This document shows positions 23,701 to 33,520 of a stretch of 64,000 nucleotides of DNA, piece by piece (position 1 is the stretch's first letter; each line of letters opens with the position of its first letter). The stretch is taken from positions 20,911,071 to 20,975,070 of the forward strand of contig CM018052.1 of assembly GCA_008638375.1 (NCBI GenBank), given 5' to 3'. This stretch comes from Nyssa sinensis (lineage: Eukaryota > Streptophyta > Magnoliopsida > Cornales > Nyssaceae). The notes beneath the pieces are model-generated. The model searched no databases, had not been told where the DNA came from, and worked only from the letters and a program-made list of their open reading frames with translations. The translations under genes were made by a program, and so were the position numbers.

Positions 23701-25945
23701 TAATTTTTTGAATTATTTTGTTAGGAATTTATTTTTTATTTATATCTCATATAAATAAGAATCATAAGAATTCTGGAAAAAAAAAATCCCCAAACAGCCG
23801 TATCAGTCCTATAACAATTGTAACGGCCATATCAGCCGATACGCAATAGTATCGGCTGATAAGCTGTGAATTTTGGTATTGGCAATATGTTAGCCTATAT
23901 CGGCATTGGATGGTCAAAAAACAGATAAGTAATAGCCGTTATGTAAATTCATGATCATAAATGATAATCTAAAAGTCAAAGAATACCATTCCGTATATAG
24001 ACAACATAAGATTTATAACTGTTCAGTTTCTGAGATTAAATCTTTACCATTCTCCCCACAGTTACAGAATCAATTAAAGGTAATAGCGGTTTTTGAAACT
24101 GAAGATTTTCACCATCGAGCAATTCATGATGGTCAATAGCTTCATCACCTCCAATGTCCCGAGCATGTACATTATTGCACAAAGAAACTACAAGAACAAT
24201 AAGTAAGGCAGTTATAAAAAAAAAATCTCATAAAAAAAGTAGCTTATGAAACTGACAACCTAGAAAAAGATCATAGCCCATGCAAAAACATACTTGGATT
24301 TACCACTTTCCAACAATTCACATCACAATACGAGACATAATACAATCAATTTCAATTTTTGAAAAAGAAAAAATGAATCTGTGAACATCGTCTTTACAGG
24401 GGGAAGGGAAAAAGTAAAAATGAATTTGTCAACCTCTTCTTTGGGAGGTTGAGGAGATACCACTTGAGGTAACACTTGGTGGTCCTTTATGCCAATTTAA
24501 AGATAGAGATCTTGGATTTATGTACTTCAGTGCTTCTCTATTCAGGTGATTGTTACTTGGATCCCTAGGTCAAAGGCACACAAATTAGCTAAGAGAAGGA
24601 CAGCCGTTCTTGACTCTAAGTCATTTTCTGTCGGGTCCTTCTTGTACTTTTTTAGCTTTTCTTTGTAGTTATTTTTATATTGTAGGGATTTCTCATCCTT
24701 TCTTCATTGCATACTCTCTCTTTCCTCTTATCTTATTATATTCTGATTTCTTATTAAAAAATATCAAAAATTCTCACAATGTAATGTCATGAATTAATAG
24801 GTTTACAATTCATGAATTAATGTTATACAGTGTCATTTTTATCAACAGAGATTCGCTAAGAGAGGGGCAGCCATACTAAAGTCCAAGGGTCACTTCTTCT
24901 TTCTTTGAGGTTTGTTGGGTCATTGTTGTACTTTTTTAGCTTTTCTTTGTAGTTATTTTTTCGTAGTTAAAACGATTTCTCATCCTTCTCTTCATTGTAT
25001 ACTCTCTCTTTCCTCTATCTAATAATATTCTGATTTCTTATTAAAAACCTAAATTTCACAAATTTCAGTGTAATGTGATCCTGTAATATGTCTCCAATTC
25101 ATGAATTAATGCTACACAGCATCATTTTATCAAGAATTATCTCTTGTCACTCCCAAAGGGGAAGGTGTAGGGTTCAAGCCCCGGTTTGTGTCTCACATGT
25201 CAAAAATATGAGTGCATATATTTTCCAGGTTGTAAGTATTAAAATTTTCTCCAGTGAAAATAAAATGAGAGAGAACCAATAAGATGGCTTGGTCATGTGT
25301 AACAAAACATTAATTGCACTAACAACAAGGAAGAGTGACATGATCCACATTGAGGGTAAATGGATAATGCTAGGAAAAAAGGATAACTATAATTAACATA
25401 GGCTCAGATACTAAGGAAAAATATGATTGCATGTAATATAAATGAAATTGTACACCTATATGGAGTGAGATGGCAAAACAGGATTATGTAGTTAAACTCA
25501 GAGAGCTGGGACAAGACCTTGTAGATTTAATTATCAGAATTTTCCATGCATTTCCACTTAATATTTGTTCAAAAAGTCAAAGTGTATTTCCCTACTAAAA
25601 AAATATCCAAGTTTATTATTGTACATAAAATATGATATAAAGCCATAAAAACCAGTTCATACTGCCATGCAGTATCTTACACTAGTTGACAACCTTGAAA
25701 ACAGGTGCTAACACACAATCTTGGACAATCATGTGAAAAATCTATTCCACTGGATTTGTTAAGTACAGTTGCTTACCATCCTCACAGTTTTGAATACGAG
25801 TCTCAAATTTTGCTGCTTCTTGAGAAATCTTGACATGGGAGCAAGAATTTTTGGATATCATACTTGACTTTTGGCACACATGGAGACCATTTTTTTCTCT
25901 TAAACAGTCCGTAGTTGACTTGGTCTTCATTCTTAATGATGGCAT
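17750..25945 (-). CDS. SSP4: SCP1-like small phosphatase (CTD phosphatase, SSP4 type), six coding exons
   Basis: This encodes a HAD-superfamily Ser/Thr phosphatase of the FCP/SCP group, which dephosphorylates the C-terminal domain of RNA polymerase II. Coding exons (minus strand): 25945-25777, 24187-24048, 21488-21386, 19524-19000, 18763-18426, 17908-17750. All junctions are GT-AG and phases join to 1434 nt, 477 residues. The N-terminus MPSLRMKTK matches the family; an upstream in-frame ATG at 25972 would add nine residues. The catalytic domain spans about 305-470: nucleophile motif DLDET (D310, D312), then LVHSTLEHC, FTASQSIYAEQLLDILD, IIDNTPQ (D421) and KSWFDDPSD. The acidic region before it is presumably regulatory. 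All key residues are present and no frame break was seen. Introns hold transposon debris. SSP4 or a close paralogue is the best name. Confidence 0.93.
17909..18425 (-). other. Last intron of the phosphatase gene
   Basis: Donor GTAGAG follows CCCCACAG and the acceptor is TTTCAG before GTTTTCCGG. The intron is in phase 0 between IIDNTPQ and VFRLQVNNG. Nothing notable inside. Confidence 0.9.
20335..20455 (-). mobile_element. tRNA-derived SINE-like sequence
   Basis: On the minus strand there is an A-box-like TAGCTTGAATGGGT, then a perfect B box GGGTTCAAGACCC, then a short A-rich tail corresponding to the plus-strand TTTTTTG tract. That order and spacing fit a Pol III-promoted SINE. Target duplications were not clear. 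Confidence 0.55.
20640..20976 (-). repeat. Probable solo LTR or LTR fragment in intron
   Basis: Reading on the minus strand from 20976 the sequence starts TGTTGGAAGAAGC and contains a TATA box (CCTATATAAAGG, plus-strand 20824-20835). It then runs to a CT-rich end merging with the C run and CTT repeats, a composition typical of copia LTRs. The other end and target duplications could not be fixed. Confidence 0.4.
20701..20756 (+). repeat. (GAA)n followed by a 20-base G run
   Basis: About ten GAA units (20702-20732) run directly into G20 at 20737-20756. Confidence 0.95.
21489..24047 (-). other. Intron of the phosphatase gene (2.56 kb)
   Basis: Donor is GAATG|GTAAAG and acceptor GATTGCAG|GAATC. 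It is AT-rich with no coding sequence recognised. At 23790-23940 are several words such as GTATCGGCTGATA and CAGCCGATAC that resemble the inside of a DNA transposon, but ends were not found. Confidence 0.85.
24188..25776 (-). other. Intron of the phosphatase gene with a tandem repeat
   Basis: Donor is GAGGATG|GTAAGC and acceptor TTGTAG|TTTC. A unit of about 270 bp occurs twice (about 24580-24845 and 24850-25130; shared words TTTTTTAGCTTTTCTTTGTA and ATGAATTAATG). It is followed by a SINE-like B box GGGTTCAAGCCCC at 25170-25182. Confidence 0.8.
25125..25250 (+). mobile_element. SINE-like tRNA-derived fragment
   Basis: The stretch CACTCCCAAAGGGGAAGG, then a Pol III B box GGTTCAAGCCC, then GTGTCTCACATG resembles the 5' half of tRNA-derived plant SINEs. 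No complete A box or tail was confirmed. Confidence 0.35.
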
Positions 25946-26051
25946 TTGCTTTGTATTCGTGATGTGTATCACAATATTGATTTGAGAACTTCAGCAGAGA
26001 AACAAATTCCCTCTAAACAGTGCCAGAGAGACTGTCACAGAAACAATTGGC

Positions 26052-28400
26052 CTAAGAAACAGAGACGTTGAAACAGCCAAATATATGCAGCAGCTAGGAG
26101 AAAATAACAGAGATGCATGCATCAGAAGTTAAGCAACGTAAATTTTATAGCAGCAGTATTTATTTATATATGTGTGTGTGTGTGTGTGTGACTGTGTGAG
26201 AATACAAACACACACATACATATATATAAGAAAAATGTTAGAATCAATCTTTTTTTTATCAGTAAAAATATTATAATCAACCATTTTTATTTTTTTTATT
26301 AGTAAAAATATTAGAATCAATCATGTTAATTTGAAGCAAATTATTTTGGATAAGTATAATTTGAAGCAAACTAGCTCGTAGATCAATAATCTACGTTATT
26401 TACTAAGAAGCGAAATGTTTAGAAGCTAGGAGAAGAGTTCCTCATAAATCACCCAAAAAAATGAAAGCTTAAATTGACTAAAAACTAATGCTGGATAACA
26501 CGTTAAAAAAAGAGTTAAGCTTGTCTAACACATTGAACATTGATACTCCGATTTTGGTACAGCACTCCTAGTTTTTCTTTTCTTCATTTCATATAATAGT
26601 AATTTACCTAGACCAGATAGAATTAGTCATGCTAGCAAAAGTGACTCCTATTTCTTTATAAATTTTTTACAATGTAAATGGATTTCCTCCGTACTACGTG
26701 AATTTTTTTTTCAAATGTTGGACTTTTCCTAGGAGAAATAGGTCGGAAATTCAAGAAGCTTTCACCTTGAACCAGGATCATCTCCAGTAGCTCTGTCAGT
26801 TCAGCACTTGATATTGCATATTTTACTTACCAAAAAATACCACAATTCATTAGTGCAAAGCAACTATACAAAAAAAAAAAAAAATCGTAATTTGTCCCAT
26901 TATCAGAGGATTTTTTGGTAAATGGGTTACAGGGATGACATTTCATGCCTGAATCAAACAGCATAAAAAATTTGTCATTGTAAACTATATATAGTTTATT
27001 AATGTAACTATAAATTGCCCATGATCGCAAGTAATTTTTGTCTATTTTTTGTTCATAAGCAAAATCGTTGTATTTTTTTTATTTTTTATATTTTGAAATT
27101 GCTGAATCTGATCACCTGTGCCTCAAATTTTATTTTATATTTTTTGAAATTTCTGAATGTGATATTATGTTCGTGTGTCAAATTCCAGTACTCATAACTA
27201 CTCTGAAGCATATGAAAGCCGCACTGTATAAAATATATGGGTGTATTGAAAAAAGGTTTACATTAATTCTACGACTAGTTCAGCTAGCTGTCTCTCTGAA
27301 TTCAAACATTAACCAATTTCAACAAGTTAAAAGCATTAGCTTCCTTAAGAAAAACACATAAAAAATTTACAAGGAACTCTTATTATCTTTTTCCCGGAAC
27401 ACAAATAAAAATTTATTCAATAAAATATAATAAAAAAATATTCATGGAGTAGATTGTTTTGGTTGACAGAGCATGTCATAGAAAGAATCTCAAATTGGTT
27501 GAATCTCATGGAAATGCAACTTGTATGAGAATTGAGAACTACGGGTAAATTATCTCTCTGCTATTCCAGACATATGAATGAAACAAGGCCTCTCACTATC
27601 ACAATAGATAACACTTTTCAAAAATCTGTTAGTTTTTTATTCTTTGTAAGCAATTTTTTTGTTGTTTCTAAGAAACAATGTCAAGCTGCCATCTCATCTG
27701 AATTAGCTAGTCCCCCTATGCTCATATCTATCAAATGTTACCAGTCCCTGAAATTTATCTATCCTCGTACAATTCATATGTACAATTAATCTACAGCAAT
27801 TCAGCTGATGAAACTAGTCCTTATCTTTTACAGCAGTTGCAAAGAAGGGAAAAAAATGTAAGATGGGGGAAAGATCACAAACAGTGGGAGAAAGCACAAA
27901 ACCTCCATATTAAGAAATCACGTTCTATATATAACATACATAAAAGAATCCCAGAAAACCCAACCTGCTAAAACCCATAAAGAATTTTCAAAAAAAAAAA
28001 CTAGAAAACAGGAATCGCTCTTCATAGACAAATCAGATATGTGAAGCCCAAATCACAAGACACCAAATTATTTCAAGTAAACGGCCACAAGATGAAGTCA
28101 ACCTAGGTAATTGAAAACAACAAAGTTAGCTATTATTCGCAAAACAGGAACTCTCCACAATTCACAAATACAAAAAAAAAAAAAAAAGGACGTCGATTAT
28201 CAAACCAGAATTGAAACCAATTCAAATACATAAACCCTAGAAAAAAAATAACATGAACTGACAGTTTTTACAGTTGAATTATATGTTATACAGGTGATAC
28301 ATACATATATATATATATACACATCAAAACAGAGACAAAAGCAAAATAATCAGCTGATTATGATACAGACACAGGGAATTTCGGATAATCATATACATAC
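26052..28400 (-). other. 5'UTR intron of the phosphatase gene (2.35 kb)
   Basis: The donor CTCAG|GTATGT at 28400 is strong. The acceptor is probably TTTCTTAG|GCCAATTG at 26052-26059, with alternatives nearer the ATG. The intron holds (TG)n at 26165-26190, AT-rich sequence and no recognised gene. Long first introns in 5'UTRs are common in plant genes and often raise expression, but no specific element was seen. Confidence 0.65.
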
Positions 28401-28668
28401 CTGAGTAGCAATCGAGTCTCTCTCTCTCTCTCCCCTCTTTCCGACTTCTCTCTTTCAGTCTTTTCTCTGTGTCTTTAATCAAGACCCGTTAACTTCCACG
28501 AGAGAACGGTCAGAAGGTAATAGTTGATGGCTGACTTCGGAGAGATCATATGGACGGCTCTGATCAGATCTTCGATAATTGGTTCCGCCGGTAGAACTTT
28601 GCCACGTCGTTTAGAAACAGATCAGCATGACGTGTTGACACGTGCTGCTTCTCGGAAAAGAGGACAGC
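28401..28668 (-). other. First, non-coding exon of the phosphatase gene
   Basis: The CT-rich leader (GA/CT repeats on either strand, 28418-28455) ends at a good splice donor. The upstream limit is inferred from the candidate TATA box at 28698-28703 and is uncertain by about 200 bases. Confidence 0.55.
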
Positions 28669-28703
28669 TGTAGAAGTAATGGACTGGTACACGGAACTTT
28701 ATA
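28639..28703 (-). promoter_or_regulatory. Candidate promoter: TATA box and G-box
   Basis: On the minus strand, CTATAAAG at about 28697-28704 is a TATA candidate. A palindromic G-box CACGTG lies at 28639-28644, with a second ACGT core nearby at 28629-28632. G-box/ABRE cores bind bZIP and bHLH factors in plants. Their position relative to the true start site is unknown. Confidence 0.4.
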
Positions 28704-29323
28704 GCGCGTGCAACACATCCTCCACATTGAACGCCCTTTAAATTTTATTTTTTTAAGAGAGGAGAGAATTATTTTATGTATATGTGCATGGTATGGAATC
28801 CAAATTTTAATTTGTTGTGAAAAAAAAAAAATTTAATTACCACATCTTATAATTTAAAAAATTAAGTTAATATCTCATGTTAGAATTTTTTTATAAAACG
28901 AACATTAATATATATGCTAAAATTATATCATTACCCAGTTATAATTTTATGTAAAACCCAACTCTCTTTCTTTTCTCAAAATAAATAGGTTTTCAAACCA
29001 CATAACTTTTAAATTTTATTTGAATCTAATATATTTTCTCTTCATATATAAAATTGACATATAAGTCACAACAAAATGCAAGAACTATAAAATTGAAAAC
29101 GTGTTTAATTGGAACAACACACTTATATCAAAAGTTTCCATAACAAAAGAGAAATAAGGGAAGTAGTTGGGAAGCCATTATCACTGAAAAATGGCCAACT
29201 AAAGAACATAAGGAGATTTTATTTTCCAAATTCTTTAATTTTAAAGAATGATTTCCCAAAAGAACAATCGATCCTAGTGTAGATCTTTCAAGTGTTGATG
29301 AATATATATATATATATAGTAAG
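28704..29323. other. AT-rich intergenic DNA
   Basis: Between the phosphatase promoter and the Tat element. It is AT-rich, with an (AT)n tract at 29301-29318 next to the element's target site. No gene was recognised. Confidence 0.6.
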
Positions 29324-29328
29324 CTTTC

Positions 29329-29839
29329 TGATTTTGCACTTTTTTGGTCTGAAGGCTTCTCCAAACTAATGTTTCACTTTTCTGATCTGAAGGCTTCTCT
29401 CCTCCTGAACTACCTGTCAAGAACTTGAAGTCAAAGGATTACCGAGAAAGCTCTGGTGGTAGTCGCTCTGATGATAAAGTTAGTAACGAAAAAAATACTA
29501 TAATTTAAGAGAATAATTGAACATAATTTGAAAGCATACCTTATGACTTTATTTATAAGCTGTAAATCTCCTAAGTCGAGTAGGATTAGAAGTTATGAAA
29601 GTAGAGATTTGATGATATCTTAAAGATAATAGTTGTTATATTGAACTCTGTTTTCTTATATTGAGATCGGTCGCTTATGGAATGTGGTGACCAGTTCGGA
29701 ACTCTTTACCTCTAAAATGTTTACATTTGTTTGGTCGAACGAACCAATTATTCTAAGATCTGTATGTCGGAGAATTCTTGGAAGACATGTGTCATGCTTT
29801 GGTAACTCTAAATTGCTGTAGTCAAATTATAGTATATTA
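29329..29839 (-). repeat. 3' LTR of the Tat element
   Basis: It aligns along its length with 42182-42690. It starts TGATTTTGCAC at the left edge right after CTTTC. Inside is a short tandem repeat (GGTCTGAAGGCTTCTCC-type, twice within 90 bp) shared with the other LTR. The terminal CA at the right edge is mutated (TTA). Confidence 0.9.
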
Positions 29840-30074
29840 ACTACTCCCATTGAGCTTCAGTTCTATGAGACTCGTGCAGAGTTGAGGTTAGGATTTTTGA
29901 AGAGTCACCTATACTTTCAAAAATGCACTGTTGTGTATTCCGATAAAATAGCTGTTAATGGGACAATTAATGCCCCATCATTACGTCAACCATCGATTGG
30001 ATAACCAAGGCCATTAGTGGCCAACCGTCAATTGGGGTTTGGAGCCATAAATGTCGCTCTTTCTTGGATGGTCT

Positions 30075-30082
30075 TATAAATA
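30075..30082 (+). promoter_or_regulatory. TATA box candidate for the antisense ORF
   Basis: TATAAATA lies 220 bases upstream of the antisense ATG, on its strand and inside the element just past the 3' LTR. Its position is suitable for an independent promoter. Transcription is not shown by sequence. Confidence 0.4.
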
Positions 30083-30302
30083 GAAGAAAACTTCCAAAGA
30101 AGAGTTTTTTACGAACTCTCAAAAACACTAAGTGCATTTTTGAGCAAGAAGAAAACCTCAAGGAGATTTCCAGTGTACCTGAAGATCATTCTGGCCATCA
30201 ACCTTCAAGTTTTTGGTCAGTTGTGAAAAATACCTCTCTATCTTTCTTTTTCCTACTCTTTTTATCCTTTTCTTTTTTATTTGACTTTATACTCTTGAGA
30301 AG

Positions 30303-32289
30303 ATGGCTACTTCTGACATTCAGTTAAGCACGGGAGAAGAAGCAAGAGAGGTTGTAGAGGTAGAAGGTCAGGAGGCATTAGGCCTTATATAGAGTGATGA
30401 GGCTAGGAATGTCTCAGATGATAGTTTAGGAGCGTTTCTCATCGAATCACACCTCGAACCTAAGAATAGGGAGGCCGGCACATCAGGCAAATCTCATAGG
30501 AGAGAAGAGGGTGAAAGCGCCATGATTGGGGATATACTAGATACCCTAAAAGTCAATTTTGGATTTCCTCATAATGCGCTCTATAGGATATTAATGGCAG
30601 TAAATCGCCATCAGATATTGAGAAAAGGGATATCTATGCCTACCTCAAGTGGTTCGAGATTAGTGTATGTTTTTTCCTCCATTCGTTAATCAACGAATTT
30701 TTCTATTTGTTTAAGATATGTCCTACCGAACTAAACATTAATAGTTGGAGGCATTTGATAACCTTTTTAGTTTTAGGACATTAGAACGGAGTTGAAGTAG
30801 ATCTATTAGGAGTAATATGGGCATGAAATACCTGAAATCGTAGGGGATGTTCTATATGTCCGTTGACAAAAGGTTCAAGCCCTTGACCTCGATACCCATT
30901 TCCAATAAAACATGGAAGAAGTGTTATTTCTTTATTAAGGGAGGCTGGAAATATGAGGATATGGAGAACAAGAGCAGCTTCTTTTCTCAGTACACCGACT
31001 TCAAGGGTAAGCCTACTGAACTCAGACGTTTATGCTTAATATTATACTTCGATCCTGATTTGATTGACAATGTTAAAAATTTGTTCTATCATAGATAAGA
31101 AGGCTTAGAAAAGGTTGATCTTCACCCCTGACCTGTATAAGAACTACAAAACACTTCTTCACTCTCAAGACCGTCCCCACAACAAGATCCTTACCCTTCA
31201 AAACTTCATAGACACAAGACTTGTAAAGGATTAGTCAAAAATCCTGAGGAAAACACTTTTGACGGGATGAATACCAAGATCAAAGAAGGTTGAGGAGACA
31301 TCTACCCCTGCCGAACAAGCCCCTCCCCAAAAAGAAGATGAGGACTGAGGTTGGGGGGCCTAATTCTCCTAAACGTATAATTTTTTAGAAGCTGGCTCTA
31401 CCTATCATACGACGTGAACTTCCTCCACCTCCAGCCCCAATAGCGCGCCCTGAATCCCTAAGAAAAAGGAAGATGGGCGTAGTTCCTCTAGGGGTGGCCA
31501 TGGCTGAAACGGAGGAGATGGTCATAAAGAAGGCCTACGAGGAGCCTTGAAACTTAGCTGTCAGTCGCTTCTAGGGTTTGAAGCCTCGGAAGATTGCTAG
31601 GAACCTCTTGGTTTCCCATATGAGGGTAAGATTGTCCTGATCTGTACTTTAGTAATTTTTTCATATATTTATTCTAACCTTCCCTCCTTGCTAACTTATT
31701 TAATTTACTTGTTTCATAGGCGGCTTATTCCATAGCCATCATCATGGTCTGTCTTGAAAAGTCAGAACGGGTGGACAAACTTCAAGCTGAGTTGGATAAA
31801 GCAAGGTTCCAACTTGGGACTGCCCGATCTACTTCTCTTTCCCTTGAAGAAAAATTGAAAGAGTCCCTCACTACCCTCGCCATTCAAGAGTCACAGAAGA
31901 ATGCCTTGACTTCAGATTTTGAGGTTTTAAGGAAAGAAAATGAGGACTCCGAAGCCACTGCTGCTTAGAAACTTGCTACTAGTATGCAAGCGGCGAGAAA
32001 TGAGACAGAGAGAGATCTGAGGGAAGAGGTAAAGAGACTAGGCGGGGAGTTTACGGATCATGGATATGAAACATTCAGAAGGAAGGCCCAAAAGCTTTAT
32101 CCCGACCTTAATATCTCTGGAATGGATGAGGTCCCGATAGACGAGGCTATGATGAGCCCTTTCGAGGCCCCCTTGTTAGAAGCTACTGATCCTGAGCATG
32201 AAACCCCTCACTCTGAAGATCATTATTTTAGGATTTTTGTAATTTTTATTTTTTTGGTCTTCTTGTGCTTTCATCAATCATATATATAA
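30303..32289 (+). pseudogene. Antisense extra ORF of the Tat element (gypsy-type transposon / Transposase_28-like protein), broken
   Basis: On the strand opposite to gag-pol, a broken frame begins MATSDIQLSTGEEA at 30303. It continues through SDIEKRDIYAYLKWFE, LINEFFYLFKICPTELNINSW and the conserved SIPISNKTWKKCYFFIKGGW (about 30888-30950). The C-terminal half (31744-32230) is a heptad-like coiled coil (DKLQAELDKARFQLG). A splice-like GTAAGA...TTTCATAG at 31626-31719 would join two open parts across a 94-bp intron. Stops near 30390 and 30780 and in-frame breaks make it a pseudogene. The protein is known as an accessory ORF of Tat elements. Its function is not established. Confidence 0.8.
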
Positions 32290-32478
32290 TTATCTTTTTG
32301 GATCTAGAGCCTGTTTTTGAGTATTTTTTGCCTTACATAGTCTTTATAACCAGTCAGAGGTGTGACCTAAACTAAGAAGTATTTGTGAAACTGAGATCAG
32401 TAATATCAGTGACAATCATTAATATTAAAATGATGTGATTCAACCCTACGGTTCTTTGCAGTAGATAGGTAACAAATA

Positions 32479-32955
32479 GACCAGACTTGTAACACTTGTG
32501 AAGGACACAAGGTTTTTAGGGATCTGTATATTCATAAAATGGACAAGACTTGTAACACTTGTAATCGATACAAGGTTTTTAAGGATTTTTATATTGATAA
32601 AATGGACTAGATCTGTAACACTTATGATGGTCACAAGGCTTTTAGGGGTTTGTGCAATGGTGAAATGGACCAGACATGTAGCACTTGTAATGGGTACAAG
32701 GCTTTTAGGAGTCTGTACATTAGTGAAATGGTCCAGACTTGTAACACTTGTAATGGACATAAGGTTTTTAGGGGTCTGTACACTGTAGCACTTGTAATGG
32801 ATACTTGCCTTTTAGGGGTCTGTATATTAGTGAAATTGACTAGACCTGTAGCACTTGTAATGGATACAAGGTTTTTAGGGTCTGTACATTAGTGAAATGG
32901 ATCAGACCTGTAGCACTTGTAATGGATAAAAGACTTTTAGGGGCTTGTACATTAG
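32479..32955. repeat. 63-bp tandem repeat array, about eight units
   Basis: Units run like GACCAGACTTGTAACACTTG followed by a variable middle, AAGGTTTTTAGG and GTACATTAGTGAAATG. The first five are a regular 63 bp, the sixth is shortened and the last two are 61-63 bp. It lies between integrase and the antisense ORF, in the region equivalent to the hypervariable 3' untranslated part of Tat elements. Because 63 is a multiple of three, several frames stay open; these are not genes. Confidence 0.92.
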
Positions 32956-33033
32956 TAACAAACTCTAAAGTGAATCAAAAGTAGCTTTATTATTGATAAT
33001 ACTTACATACATGTTCAATATTCCAAGGTCTGC

Positions 33034-33488
33034 AGTAATGCCCCGACCCGTTTACTGGGAAATTAAGCTACTAATTTAGGTATTAGAAATTTTATGAAGC
33101 AAAATAAAAAAAAATGTTATAGGAGATTAAACCGGGATATGAAAAAAGAATAATAAAAATAAATAAATAAATAAATAAAATAAAATAAAAAAATCAAGAA
33201 GGGGGGGAATAGGGTAATGCCAAACAAGGCATAGGGAGAGAGATGTTTGAAAATGGCCAAAAGTACAGCCAAGGGACTTGATCCCAAGACCAAAAATGTG
33301 GAAAAAACTTATATCTAAAAATAAGCCACTTGGGCTACAAGCACTTATATGCTATTTAATGCATAAGATATATAGATATGCCTAACTAAAGTTTAAATTT
33401 TGCACACCAAAAATTTGATGTGGCAACACATTATTGGTCACCACCCTCCTCCACCAATCACATTACATGCAGATATATATATACATAC

Positions 33489-33520
<32 letters not shown>

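Noticed and set aside
25946..25972. Upstream start adding MIHITNTKQ to the phosphatase
   Set aside because: In frame and possible, but the family N-terminus begins MPSLRMKTK, so the downstream ATG at 25945 was preferred.
32446..32892. Three overlapping ORFs of 80-104 codons on both strands
   Set aside because: They are the 63-bp tandem array read in different frames. A repeat length divisible by three keeps frames open by chance.
32479..32955. A CRISPR-like array
   Set aside because: The units are contiguous tandem repeats without unique spacers, in a plant retrotransposon.
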